DNA of 64,000 nucleotides from Paraburkholderia sp. LEh10. GTDB lineage: Bacteria > Pseudomonadota > Gammaproteobacteria > Burkholderiales > Burkholderiaceae. Within the stretch, counting starts at the first letter, position 1, and every line of letters begins with the position of its first letter. The translations under genes and the position numbers were made by a program. The notes under the pieces were generated by a model. It did no database searches. It was not told where the DNA came from and worked only from the letters and a program-made list of their open reading frames with translations. Shown here piece after piece: positions 36,202 through 44,440 of the stretch. Location of the stretch: the NCBI RefSeq assembly GCF_017814945.1, contig NZ_JAGIPX010000008.1, positions 151,904 through 215,903 on the forward strand, given 5' to 3'.

Positions 36202-36701
36202 ACTGGTCGTTGAGCCGCCGCGAGCGGCTTCATCATGCGAAAACGCCTCAATGATACGCCGTCGCGCGTCACCCGCTCCCCGGCAATCGCAGCGAAGCCC
36301 GCACGCTCGAATGCGCGCCTCGCCGTTGCGCTGACATCGGCGGTCAGCGCGAGCGCGAGGCGCGCGTGCGCTTCGAGCTTCGCGAGCAACGCCGCCGCCA
36401 GCCCCTCACGCGCGAAGGCGGGCGCCGTGTACAGCATCTCGATGTGATCGTCGGGATAAAGCTGCCCAAAAGCGGCACACGCGTCCCCACGCATCGCGAC
36501 GAGCGTCACGCCGCGTGCGAGCCGCGCGCCGAACGCGGCGGCGTCGTCGGCCGCCGATGCCCATGCCGCACGGGCCGCTTCGTCATAGTCAGCGGACGCG
36601 CCGATGCGCACTGCATCGCGAAAGAGCGCGGCGAGCGGCGCGGCGTCGTTGGGCTGAAAAGCGCGCCACACGACACGTCCGGAATGATTCGAGTGATTCA
36701 T
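36198..36701 (-). CDS. GNAT-family N-acetyltransferase
   Basis: 167 residues. GNAT features: VVWRAFQPNDAAPLAALFRDAV at the start, the beta4/alpha3 region YTAPAFAREGLAAALLAKLEAHA with the acetyl-CoA binding R/Q-x-x-G-x-A motif in the degenerate form AREGLAA, and LTADVSATARRAFERAGF. Start at ATG 36701 (MNHSNHSGRV); the longer reading adds a short extra segment. Substrate unknown. Coupled to the downstream lipoprotein gene by a 4-base overlap. Confidence 0.85.
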   Translation of the reverse strand: MNHSNHSGRVVWRAFQPNDAAPLAALFRDAVRIGASADYDEAARAAWASAADDAAAFGARLARGVTLVAMRGDACAAFGQLYPDDHIEMLYTAPAFAREGLAAALLAKLEAHARLALALTADVSATARRAFERAGFAAIAGERVTRDGVSLRRFRMMKPLAAAQRPV

Positions 36702-36787
36702 GCGGGCCCCCGTTCGCGACATTGTCAAATGCACTGGAGTAGACTGGCCGACATTCGACGTGTTCCCTCACCCATTGGAGTCATGCG

Positions 36788-37369
36788 ATGGCAGCAAAAA
36801 AGATTCTGTTCCTGACGGGCGACTTCGCCGAGGATTACGAAACGATGGTGCCGTTCCAGGCGCTACTGGCGGTCGGCCATACCGTCGACGCCGTCTGCCC
36901 AGGCAAGCGCGCGGGCGAGCGCGTGAAAACGGCGATTCACGACTTCGAAGGCGACCAGACGTACACCGAGAAGCCCGGCCACCAGTTCACGCTGAATGCC
37001 ACTTTCGACGAGATCGTCGTGTCGCAATACGACGCGCTCGCGATCGCCGGCGGCCGCGCGCCGGAATATCTGCGACTCAATCCCAAGGTGATCGAGCTCG
37101 TGCGTCACTTCGCCCAAAGCAACAAGCCGATCGCCGCGATCTGCCATGCCGCGCAGCTGCTCGCGGCCGCGGACGTGATCCGCGGCAAACGCATTGCGGC
37201 CTATCCCGCATGCGCGCCCGAAGTGAAGCTCGCGGGCGGCGACTACGCGGACATTCCCGTCGATGCCGCCGTCACCGACGCCAACTTCGTCACCGCGCCC
37301 GCGTGGCCAGCGCATCCGGCATGGCTGCGGCAGTTCCTTGCCGTGCTCGGCACACGCATCGAACCTTGA
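36788..37369 (+). CDS. DJ-1/PfpI-family protein (class I glutamine amidotransferase-like)
   Basis: 193 residues. DJ-1/PfpI fold: [36 protein letters not shown], and the nucleophile elbow [10 protein letters not shown] with Cys119; a Glu near residue 18 may complete the site. Family members act as glyoxalases/deglycases or stress proteins. GGAG lies upstream of the ATG. Divergent from the GNAT-lipoprotein pair. Exact activity is not predictable. Confidence 0.88.
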   Translation: MAAKKILFLTGDFAEDYETMVPFQALLAVGHTVDAVCPGKRAGERVKTAIHDFEGDQTYTEKPGHQFTLNATFDEIVVSQYDALAIAGGRAPEYLRLNPKVIELVRHFAQSNKPIAAICHAAQLLAAADVIRGKRIAAYPACAPEVKLAGGDYADIPVDAAVTDANFVTAPAWPAHPAWLRQFLAVLGTRIEP

Positions 37370-37401
37370 CGCGCCACCAAGGCCGGATACTTGCGCGGCC
37401 C

Positions 37402-37425
37402 GGCGGCTGAGCCCGTTCAGCCGCC
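37402..37425 (+). terminator. Strong GC hairpin downstream of DJ-1 gene
   Basis: GGCGGCTGA-N6-TCAGCCGCC, a 9-bp stem. It lacks a U-tract, so it is only a tentative terminator. Confidence 0.35.
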
Positions 37426-37513
37426 TCTCGTTCGCTGCTCAGATTGAGACTCCTCTGATTTCCGTGACGCGCAAAGCCCCCTAAAGTCGCCGGTTGACTT
37501 TGGGGGCCCTGCC

Positions 37514-37837
37514 ATGGATCTCACTAACTGGGTAATCATTCTCGCCATCTCGCTGATCTCGCTGGCCTTCTTCTGCGCGCGCGCGCCGGCGAAATGGTCA
37601 ATGGAAAACCGTGCGCGGCGCTTCGCCGCCACGCGCCTGCTCGCGCAGGCGGTGCTGGCATTCTGGGGGGCGCTGTTCGTCGTCGTGCGCGGGCTGTTCG
37701 CTTTGGGTGCGCGGACCTTCGATGCTTCGCCCGCTGCGATTCTGGCGGGCGCGCTGCTGCTGATCGCCGCCAGCTGCTACTGGTCGATCCGGGGCCGCCG
37801 GCTTCTCAAGCCGCGCCGCCTGTTCTCGGCAACCTGA
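37514..37837 (+). CDS. Small integral membrane protein
   Basis: 107 residues with about three hydrophobic segments: NWVIILAISLISLAFFC, LAQAVLAFWGALFVVVRGLFAL, and PAAILAGALLLIAASCYW, ending with a basic RGRRLLKPRR tail. A purine-rich ribosome-binding site (TTGGGGG) precedes the ATG. Convergent with the histidine kinase, 33 bp apart. No family recognised. Confidence 0.7.
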   Translation: MDLTNWVIILAISLISLAFFCARAPAKWSMENRARRFAATRLLAQAVLAFWGALFVVVRGLFALGARTFDASPAAILAGALLLIAASCYWSIRGRRLLKPRRLFSAT

Positions 37838-37870
37838 CCCGTCATGACGGCTGTTCCGGCATCGTGCGCG

Positions 37871-39526
37871 CTAGCGCGCATCTGCGCGCAGCGCCCCCGT
37901 ATCACCTGACGCCGGAAGGTCCGGCTGTGCATCGCGTGACGACGCGGCGGCATCCGGCAACGACAGATAGAACGTCGTCCCGACATCCTCCGTCGATTCC
38001 GCCCACACCCGCCCGCCGTGCCGCTCGACCATGCGCCGCACGAGCGCAAGCCCGATTCCCTCGCCCGCCGCGGCATCGCCGTGCAGGCGCTGGAACGCGT
38101 TGAAGAGGCGCGGCATCGCGACCGCCGGGATGCCCAATCCGTTGTCCTTCACATAGAAAATACGCAGCGTCTGCACGCCGGGCGGCGCGGGCGCCGTACC
38201 GATCTCGACGACTCCCGTGCGTGCCGGGCTCAGATAATTGAGCGCGTTGCCGACCAGGTTGGCGAAGATCTGCTCGAGCGCGGTCGGATCGCCCCACACG
38301 GGCGGCAGCGTCTGCACGATGATGCGCGCGCGGCGGTCGCGAATCGTCGCCTGCATCGCGTCGATCACGCGCTGCACGATGTCGCGCACTTCGACGCGCT
38401 GCCTTCGGTACTCGACGCGACCGACGCGCGACAGCCTCAACAGTGCATCGATGATGTGCGATGCGCGCAGCACGGCCGTCTGCAGGAAATGGAGCGCTTC
38501 GCCGATGTCCCCGTCGATGAGCCGTTCGACGCGCTGCCGCTGCTGCACGGGGAGCGATGATTGCCCGATGGCCGTGCGCAGATCGTTGCACGCGTGGTTC
38601 AGCTCTTTCGAGAAGCCCTGCAGATTCACGAGCGGCGCGCGCAGGTCGTGTGAAACGCTGTAGATGAAGGTTTCGTTCTCCTGCGTCTGCTGGCGCAGCG
38701 TCTCGTTGGTCTGCGCAAGCTCGTCGGCATGGTGGCGCAGGTCGGACCGGAAGCGCGCCTGCTGGCGCTCGGCTTCGAGCAGCCGGCGGCTGGTCTCGTG
38801 CAGCAGCAAATCGAGCCGCGCGATCTCGTCGTTGCCGTGCGTGAGCGGCGCGAGCGGCTCGTTGCTCGCCAGCCGGCTCGCGTTGTCCGACAGCCGTGCG
38901 AGTCGGCCGCGCACGCCGCGCGCGAACACCCAGAACGCGATCGCCACGGACACGAGCGAGCCGCCCACGGCCGCGACGAACAGCCCTTGCTGCCGCTCCC
39001 GCGCCGCTGCAGCCGCCGCCGAGCGCAGCGAGTCGAGGCGTCGCTCCTCCCCTTGGAACGCGGCGACTTGCGCACGAAAGCCGTCGAGCACGTCGCCGCC
39101 CGCCAGGTCGCGAAAACGCTGCTCCACGTCGCGCCGGCGTCCCGAGCGGATCAGGTCCTGCACGCGGTCCGACCATTGCCGGTAGGCCTGCGCGCTCTGG
39201 CGGATCTGCGCAGCGCGCTCGACTTGGGCGGGATTGTCGGCGACGAGTTCGGCGAGCCGGTCGATGCGCCCGTCGACATCGCGCCAGAACATCACGGGCG
39301 TGGAGACAACACGCGCGCCGCTCACGACGGCACCGCGCAGCCGCACCGATTCGAGCAGCACGGGCGTGAGAATGTCGGCTGTCTGGCGCAGCACCTCGTC
39401 GCCGTGCATCCGCCAGCGCTCCGCCCGTTCGGCATCGGCTTGCGCCCTGACCAGTCCCGACAGCAGCGCGAGTTCGAATACGGCGGGAATCGCGATCAGC
39501 AGCAGCCCTTTGGTCGTCAGTCTCAT
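37871..39526 (-). CDS. Sensor histidine kinase with CHASE3-like periplasmic domain and HAMP
   Basis: 551 residues. An N-terminal membrane helix (about 7-24), a ~150-residue helical periplasmic domain of CHASE3/four-helix-bundle type, a second membrane helix (about 184-204), HAMP, then a kinase core: H-box SVSHDLRAPLVNLQGFSKEL with His293, N-box NLVGNALNYL, G1 DNGLGIP and G2 GEGIGLALVRRMVERHGG. The phytochrome-like H-box motif HDLRAPLxNLQGF is typical of this class. ATG at 39526 chosen for the signal-anchor sequence MRLTTKGLLLIAIP. The adjacent response regulator is not in the window, so this is an orphan kinase here. Confidence 0.9.
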   Translation of the reverse strand: MRLTTKGLLLIAIPAVFELALLSGLVRAQADAERAERWRMHGDEVLRQTADILTPVLLESVRLRGAVVSGARVVSTPVMFWRDVDGRIDRLAELVADNPAQVERAAQIRQSAQAYRQWSDRVQDLIRSGRRRDVEQRFRDLAGGDVLDGFRAQVAAFQGEERRLDSLRSAAAAAARERQQGLFVAAVGGSLVSVAIAFWVFARGVRGRLARLSDNASRLASNEPLAPLTHGNDEIARLDLLLHETSRRLLEAERQQARFRSDLRHHADELAQTNETLRQQTQENETFIYSVSHDLRAPLVNLQGFSKELNHACNDLRTAIGQSSLPVQQRQRVERLIDGDIGEALHFLQTAVLRASHIIDALLRLSRVGRVEYRRQRVEVRDIVQRVIDAMQATIRDRRARIIVQTLPPVWGDPTALEQIFANLVGNALNYLSPARTGVVEIGTAPAPPGVQTLRIFYVKDNGLGIPAVAMPRLFNAFQRLHGDAAAGEGIGLALVRRMVERHGGRVWAESTEDVGTTFYLSLPDAAASSRDAQPDLPASGDTGALRADAR

Positions 39527-39785
39527 GCGCGCGCCGGGAAAGTCGGAAGCCGGCGGGTCGCGCCGGGGACGGCACATTATGTCGGCGATCGACGCCGATG
39601 ACAAAGCCGGGCCGACGGCCGCCCCAATGCGGTGCGAGTACGCATGCGTCCCAGCGCGGCTTCAACGAGGCGCTCGCTGACCGACTTCCAACGCGCGCCC
39701 GGGTGCTATCAATTCGCAGGAAGGCGTCAGGAGTCATCGGAATGCGCACAATCCTGGGTGACGGAATGCCCCAATTTCGGTCCGA

Positions 39786-39802
39786 TGCACATTCACGGTG
39801 CC
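39786..39802 (+). promoter_or_regulatory. NtrC-like site upstream of amtB
   Basis: TGCACATTCACGGTGCC resembles the NtrC consensus TGCAC-N7-GTGCA with one mismatch in the last base. It lies about 111 bp upstream of the sigma54 promoter, a normal enhancer distance. Only one such site is obvious in the 440-bp 39527-39966 gap. Confidence 0.5.
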
Positions 39803-39912
39803 TGGCGACACGGGACCGGCCGTCACGCTCTATCGGTCGAAACGGCGTCGCGGGCACCGCGAGCCCATTCCAGTGCGCCCGCGCACCGTCATCATGCGAG
39901 CCCGCGTCGCTT

Positions 39913-39928
39913 TGGCCCGTTTCTTGCA
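39913..39928 (+). promoter_or_regulatory. Sigma54 promoter of amtB
   Basis: TGGCCCG-TTTC-TTGCA matches the consensus TGGCACG-N4-TTGCW with a single change. The invariant GG (-24, 39914-39915) and GC (-12, 39926-39927) are separated by 10 bp as required. The start codon is 38 bp further on. Confidence 0.85.
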
Positions 39929-39966
39929 TTGGATGCCCTCCTTTTGCGCATCGCAGGATTCAACGG

Positions 39967-41169
39967 ATGGACAGTCTCAAAACCGGCACCGATACCCTCT
40001 TTCTGCTGCTCGGCGCGGCCATGGTGCTCGCGATGCACGCGGGATTCGCGTTCCTCGAACTGGGCACGGTCCGCAAGAAGAATCAGGTCAACGCGCTGGT
40101 GAAGATACTGGTCGACTTTTCGGTCTCGACGATCGCCTACTTCTTCATCGGCTACACGATTGCATACGGCGTCCAGTTCTACGGCAGCGCCGACACGCTC
40201 GCCGCGCACAACGGCTATGCCCTCGTGCGCTTCTTCTTTCTGCTGACGTTCGCGGCCGCAATTCCCGCGATCGTCTCGGGCGGCATCGCCGAGCGCTCGA
40301 AATTCAATCCGCAGCTGTTCGCGACCTTCGTGCTCGTCGGGTTCATCTACCCGTTCTTCGAGGGCATCGTCTGGAACGACCGCTTCGGCCTCCAGACGTG
40401 GCTCACGCACGCGCTGGGCGCGCCGTTCCATGACTTCGCGGGCTCGGTGGTGGTGCACGCGTTCGGCGGCTGGGTCGCGCTGCCCGCCGTGATGCTGCTC
40501 GGCGCGCGTCACGGCCGCTACACGCGCGACGGGCGCATCGCCGCGCACCCGCCGTCGAACATTCCCTTTCTCGCGCTCGGCGCGTGGGTGCTGGCCGTCG
40601 GCTGGTTCGGCTTCAATGTGATGAGCGCACAGACCATCGACAAGATCAGCGGTCTCGTCGCCGTCAACTCGCTGATGGCGATGGTCGGCGGCACGCTGAC
40701 CGCGTGGCTCGCGGGCCGCAACGATCCCGGCTTCACGTACAACGGACCGCTCGCGGGGCTGGTCGCCGTGTGCGCCGGCTCGGACGTGATGCATCCCCTC
40801 GGCGCGCTGGCGACGGGCGCCGTCGCGGGCGTGCTGTTCGTCTATATGTTCACGATTGTCCAGAACCGCTGGCGTATCGACGACGTGCTCGGCGTGTGGC
40901 CGCTGCATGGCCTGTGCGGCGCGTGGGGCGGCATGGCGGCGGGCATCTTCGGCCAGCATGCGTTGGGCGGGCTCGGCGGCGTGTCGCTCGTGGCGCAGGT
41001 GATCGGCACGCTCGCCGGCATCGTGTTCGCGACGCTCGGCGGCGCGATCGTCTACGGCGCGATCCGGATGACGGTCGGCTTGCGCATCGACCAGGAGAAC
41101 GAGTTCAACGGCGCCGACCTGTCGATCCACAAGATCACGTCGACGCCGGAACGCGAGACGGTCGGCTAA
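39967..41169 (+). CDS. amtB: Ammonium transporter AmtB
   Basis: Trimeric inner-membrane ammonium channel. 400 residues with about eleven membrane segments. The twin-His pore pair is at H164 (SVVVHAFGGWVAL) and H314 (VWPLHGLCGAWGG), and the conserved DFAGS Asp is at 156. ATG at 39967 after AGGATTCAACGG; the longer reading from 39598 is not homologous. Sigma54 promoter and NtrC-like site imply nitrogen-limitation control. No glnK lies beside it, unlike the usual glnK-amtB operon. Confidence 0.93.
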   Translation: MDSLKTGTDTLFLLLGAAMVLAMHAGFAFLELGTVRKKNQVNALVKILVDFSVSTIAYFFIGYTIAYGVQFYGSADTLAAHNGYALVRFFFLLTFAAAIPAIVSGGIAERSKFNPQLFATFVLVGFIYPFFEGIVWNDRFGLQTWLTHALGAPFHDFAGSVVVHAFGGWVALPAVMLLGARHGRYTRDGRIAAHPPSNIPFLALGAWVLAVGWFGFNVMSAQTIDKISGLVAVNSLMAMVGGTLTAWLAGRNDPGFTYNGPLAGLVAVCAGSDVMHPLGALATGAVAGVLFVYMFTIVQNRWRIDDVLGVWPLHGLCGAWGGMAAGIFGQHALGGLGGVSLVAQVIGTLAGIVFATLGGAIVYGAIRMTVGLRIDQENEFNGADLSIHKITSTPERETVG

Positions 41170-41383
41170 GCCCGAACCCGCCGCCCCGGCCAAACGGGCC
41201 CGCCCGACGAAGCATCCGCGAGCCCGTGCGCAACACCGATCGGGTCACGGCTGGCGCTCCCGCGCCGCCACTGACGAACCCTCCGCTGCTCGTGTAACCT
41301 CGCGGTTCCGGATGGCGGCCCGCCGCGAGCAAGCCGCTTATCCTCATACGACCGCATGTGCTGGTGTTAGACTTGCGCGCGCC

Positions 41384-41429
41384 GGAGATGGCATTCTCCT
41401 GAACCGCCCTCGTGGCTGATGATGCCTGC
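41384..41429 (+). ncRNA. Fluoride riboswitch (crcB motif) aptamer
   Basis: Sequence GGAGATGGCATTCTCC, then TGAACCGCC, then CTCGTGGCTGATGATGCC fits the crcB RNA: stem GGAGA/TCTCC, the conserved ACCGCC paired with the GGC of GGCTGATGA, and the GATGGCAT/ATGCC pairing. It lies just upstream of crcB. I see no U-run terminator before the start codon, so control may be translational. The upstream part of the 41170-41511 gap shows nothing else. Confidence 0.85.
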
Positions 41430-41511
41430 TTCGCCCGGATGCCTGCGGACGTTGCAGCTCGTCGCCGCGCCGCAGCCCGGTTCGTCGACGTTCGGCTTTC
41501 CAGGCTTGCTC

Positions 41512-41892
41512 ATGTATCTTTCCATTCTTGCCGTCGGTATCGGCGGCGCACTCGGTTCGCTGTTTCGCTGGTTTCTCGGTCTGCGGCTGAACGCGCTGTT
41601 CCCGGCGCTGCCGCTCGGCACGCTCGCGTCGAACGTGATCGCGGGCTATATCATCGGCGTGGCCGTCGCGTACTTCGGACGCAATCCGCAGATCGCGCCC
41701 GAATGGCGCCTGTTCATCATCACGGGCCTGATGGGCGGGTTGTCGACGTTCTCAACGTTCTCCGCCGAAGTCGTCCAGCACTTGCAGCAAGGGCGGCTGA
41801 ACTGGGCCGCGGGCGAGATCGCCATTCATGTGACGGCATCGGTGGTCGCGACGGTGCTCGGGATCGCGACGGTCGCGCTAGCCGCGCGCTAA
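41512..41892 (+). CDS. crcB: Fluoride ion exporter CrcB/Fluc
   Basis: 126 residues, a typical single-domain Fluc with four membrane helices: [68 protein letters not shown], and [21 protein letters not shown]. The conserved GGxxGxxxRy motif, the N in TLASNV and the [12 protein letters not shown] track are present. ATG at 41512 matches family length; the upstream ORF extension overlaps the riboswitch and is not coding. Controlled by the fluoride riboswitch at 41384-41429. Confidence 0.95.
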   Translation: MYLSILAVGIGGALGSLFRWFLGLRLNALFPALPLGTLASNVIAGYIIGVAVAYFGRNPQIAPEWRLFIITGLMGGLSTFSTFSAEVVQHLQQGRLNWAAGEIAIHVTASVVATVLGIATVALAAR

Positions 41893-42171
41893 AAGCGCGC
41901 CGCGCGATGCTGCACGAACGTGGCGTGTGCCGAGGCTGCCCGGCATGCCGCGCGAGTTGCGATGACGGACACCCGCGTTTCACCCAAACGTTTCACTAAA
42001 ACATCACGCGCGCACTTTGCCGCGCACACGCGCCGCGGCTGTATCATCGACGTCACATGAGGCGGGCATTGTGCCATTCATTGCCCGCGCACTGTTTTCG
42101 AATGCGCGGCGAGCGCAGGATCACCTTGAAGGACGGCATGTGCCCGGCGGCGCGTCAGCGGCGCCCGCTCC

Positions 42172-42456
42172 GTGCGCACGCCATGCAAGCCAGCCGGGGA
42201 CCGCTTGAAGTACAGATACTTATCGCGTCGATCGTGCCATCCGCTGCGGCGCAGCGCGGAGGAATTGTCGTTCGCGTTCTCGGTGCTGCTCACGCAGCCG
42301 CTCAGCCGGCCCGAAGCGGCGGCGCGCTTCGAAACGTTGTGGAACGAAGTGAACGATGCCGCGCAATCGTGCGCCGATAGCGACGCCGCCTTCTCCTATA
42401 TTGCGCTGCTGCACAGCATGGACCAGCGCTGGCGATTCCTGAGATCGATGAACTAG
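42172..42456 (+). CDS. Small hypothetical protein, paralogue of the next gene
   Basis: Possible starts are GTG at 42172 (94 aa) and TTG at 42205 (83 aa); the TTG has GGGGA upstream and is more likely. The core runs from LRRSAEELSFAFSVLLTQ through RFETLWNEVNDAA to YIALLHSMDQRWRF, an all-helical protein. It aligns over 29 residues without gaps to the frameshifted ORF at 42471-42736. No family recognised. Confidence 0.55.
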   Translation: MRTPCKPAGDRLKYRYLSRRSCHPLRRSAEELSFAFSVLLTQPLSRPEAAARFETLWNEVNDAAQSCADSDAAFSYIALLHSMDQRWRFLRSMN

Positions 42457-42470
42457 CGGACCAAACGGCC

Positions 42471-42736
42471 GTGTCCATCGATCAATCCGCCGACATGCAG
42501 ACGAACGCCCCCGCGCGGCCGCCCCGCTGCGCCGAAGAGATCGAAAAAACTTCCTGGATCTGATGATGTCGGGCATACCGCCCGAGATCGAGCACGACAA
42601 ATTCGAGCGCCTGTGGGATGAAACGAACACGCTCGCGGCGTCATGGATGATGACGGCGCAAGCGCGTCCGTATATTGCGCTGCTCGCGCGCATGCACGCG
42701 GCATTCGCCGAGCGCTACCCGCGCCACGGTGGATGA
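42471..42736 (+). pseudogene. Frameshifted paralogue of the small helical protein
   Basis: In one frame GTG at 42471 reads to RCAEEIEKTSWI and stops at 42563. From the A6 run at 42544-42549, the next frame continues as NFLDLMMSGIPPEIEHDKFE and on to LWDETNTL...YIALLARMH. With one extra base in the A run the two halves join as AEEIEKNFLDLMM..., which aligns exactly, gap-free, to AEELSFAFSVLL... of the preceding gene (shared F, L, FE, LW positions). Either a true frameshift mutation, a sequencing error in a homopolymer, or -1 slippage. A second ATG (42563) could express only the C-terminal half. Confidence 0.5.
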
Positions 42737-42828
42737 GTGCCCGCAACGTCGGCGCGCGTCGCGGATGACGCGTGCGCTTGCGGCTGCGGCGAGCCGAAGC
42801 GGTCGGCCGCGCGTCGCATCGCGACAGA

Positions 42829-43371
42829 TCAGGACTTTGCGGGACGCCCCGTCTTCACAGCTTCGAGTTCCTGCACGGCGGCCACCAGCCGCTTCGCCGG
42901 CGACACGGCAAGCAGGTTCAGCCCTGCGCGCAGCAGTTCGCTCTTCTTGACGGAAACCCCGGCATCGAGACAACGCTGCTTGAGTTCGGCGATCTTCGCG
43001 TAGTCGGACTTCGGCATCGTGAAGCTGTCGCGCACCACTTTTTCCTTCTCTTTCTTTGCGCGCGGCTTTTTTTCTTCAGCGGCGGGCGCGGCCTTCACCT
43101 TGGTGGCCTTTGCTTCCTTCGGCCCTTTTGCGGCCTGCGCTGGCCTGGCTGCCTTCGTGGTCTTCACAGCCTTTGCCTTGGTGGTCTTCGGCGCGGCATT
43201 TGCGGCTTCCGGGGGGCTCGCCGCAGGCTCGGCGGCGGGCGCCGCCTTCTTCGCGTCCGATGCCCGCGACGACTTCGCGGACGGCTTCTTCGCTTCGGCA
43301 GACGGCTCCTTCGCGCTCTTCGGGAAATGGAAGGCTTTCTTGGTGGGTTCCTTGATTCGAGGCGTATTCAT
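42829..43371 (-). CDS. Histone-H1-like Lys/Ala-rich protein with a C-terminal RHH-like domain
   Basis: 180 residues. About residues 10-110 are Lys/Ala/Pro/Glu-rich (repeats such as KATKVKAAPAAEEKKPRAKK), a nucleic-acid-binding disordered type like eukaryotic H1 or AlgP/Hc1. The C-terminus, DSFTMPKSDYAKIAELKQRC then SVKKSELLRAGLNLL, looks like a ribbon-helix-helix DNA-binding fold. ATG at 43371 with GAGGGAG upstream; longer reading rejected. A GTATA-N7-TATAC palindrome precedes it. Possible nucleoid protein (inference). Confidence 0.7.
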   Translation of the reverse strand: MNTPRIKEPTKKAFHFPKSAKEPSAEAKKPSAKSSRASDAKKAAPAAEPAASPPEAANAAPKTTKAKAVKTTKAARPAQAAKGPKEAKATKVKAAPAAEEKKPRAKKEKEKVVRDSFTMPKSDYAKIAELKQRCLDAGVSVKKSELLRAGLNLLAVSPAKRLVAAVQELEAVKTGRPAKS

Positions 43372-43390
43372 GTCGACTCCCTCGTTAACG

Positions 43391-43407
43391 GTATAAACAG
43401 TATATAC
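43391..43407 (-). promoter_or_regulatory. GTATA-N7-TATAC palindrome before the H1-like gene
   Basis: AT-rich inverted repeat 20 bp upstream of the start codon, likely overlapping the ribosome-binding or -10 region. A possible autoregulatory site for the RHH-like protein. Confidence 0.35.
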
Positions 43408-43471
43408 GGTTTCGATGGCGGCATTCCCGCTCAATCGTGCGCCACGTGCGCCACGCGCGGCGACAGCGGCG

Positions 43472-44329
43472 CTACGGTTTGCGCAACAGGCGCGCCGCTT
43501 CGCGCTGCCGTTGCTTGCGCCGCTGCTTCAGATAGGCGAGCGCTTCATTCGCTTCGCGCTCGTCGGCGAACAGGCTCATGTTTTCGCGCAGCAGCGCGAC
43601 GCTGGCGATCACGTCGTTGAGTTCGCCGAAGCACTGTTGCAGTTTCTTCAGGCGCCCCAGGGTGCGCTCGTGTTCGTCGCCGTCGAGCACAGGCCCGAAA
43701 AACTCGATCAGATAGCGCACCTTCTTTCCCGCCTTGCGCACGTCATGCAGCGACTCATAGTCGGAGCGCTTCGCGCGCGAAGCGACGCGCATGCGCCGAT
43801 GCAGCGATTTCTCGGCGGCGCGCACGCGCCGCGCGGCAAATTTCGGCAGCGCGTGGCGTTCGGCGCCCGTGTTCAGTTCCTTCGATGTGCTGGCAAGCGC
43901 GCTGTGCAGTACGTCGCGGATATCCGCATTGAGTAGCGTTTCGCGGCTCGCGGCGAGCGCCCTTTCGCGCGCGTCGCGCAAGCATGCGGGCACTTCACGG
44001 GTGTCGCCTTCTTCGCCAGCAAGCAGTTCGAGCAGAATGTCCCAGTCGCGTGTCTTGCCCGCCGCGTCGGCGAGAAAGCGATATAGCGCGCGCTGCCGGG
44101 TGTTTTCTTGCTTGTCGAGCAGCGGCCGGTACGCCCACCACAACGAGCGCAAGCGCCGCAGCGCGACGCGCAGCTGATGCAAGGATTCGGGAGAAGCATC
44201 CGCGTGAATGGAAGCGGTGCGTTCGAGCGCTTCATCGACAAGGGGCGCCGCGAGCGCGGCGAACGTCGATTCGGCGTGCGGCTCGTCGCCCAGGGCGGCA
44301 ATGTCATGGGTGCGATCGTCGTGTTTCAT
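43472..44329 (-). CDS. CHAD-domain protein
   Basis: CHAD domains are helical, positively charged and bind polyphosphate. 285 residues; conserved features are ESLHQLRVALRRLRSLWWAY, AAGKTRDWDILLELL, SDYESLHDVRKAGKKVRYLIEFFGP and LGRLKKLQQCFGELNDVIA, with the surface His/Arg/Lys patches of the family. There is no CYTH domain fused here. ATG at 44329 (MKHDDRTHDI) with GAGG upstream. A separate polyphosphate gene is not visible nearby. Confidence 0.88.
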   Translation of the reverse strand: MKHDDRTHDIAALGDEPHAESTFAALAAPLVDEALERTASIHADASPESLHQLRVALRRLRSLWWAYRPLLDKQENTRQRALYRFLADAAGKTRDWDILLELLAGEEGDTREVPACLRDARERALAASRETLLNADIRDVLHSALASTSKELNTGAERHALPKFAARRVRAAEKSLHRRMRVASRAKRSDYESLHDVRKAGKKVRYLIEFFGPVLDGDEHERTLGRLKKLQQCFGELNDVIASVALLRENMSLFADEREANEALAYLKQRRKQRQREAARLLRKP

Positions 44330-44440
44330 GGGACCTCGTATCGGGAGCGACAACAAGATGCCTTGTGGTGCATCGACCGATGCAGACGACATCTTACGCT
44401 CCCGACATCCGGCGCGACACATGGCGCCGACGTTCCGCGG

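Noticed and set aside
37402..37425. Firm intrinsic terminator
   Set aside because: Strong stem but no U-tract; reported only as tentative.
43391..43407. Classical sigma70 promoter for the H1-like gene
   Set aside because: No convincing -35 at proper spacing; kept as a palindrome only.
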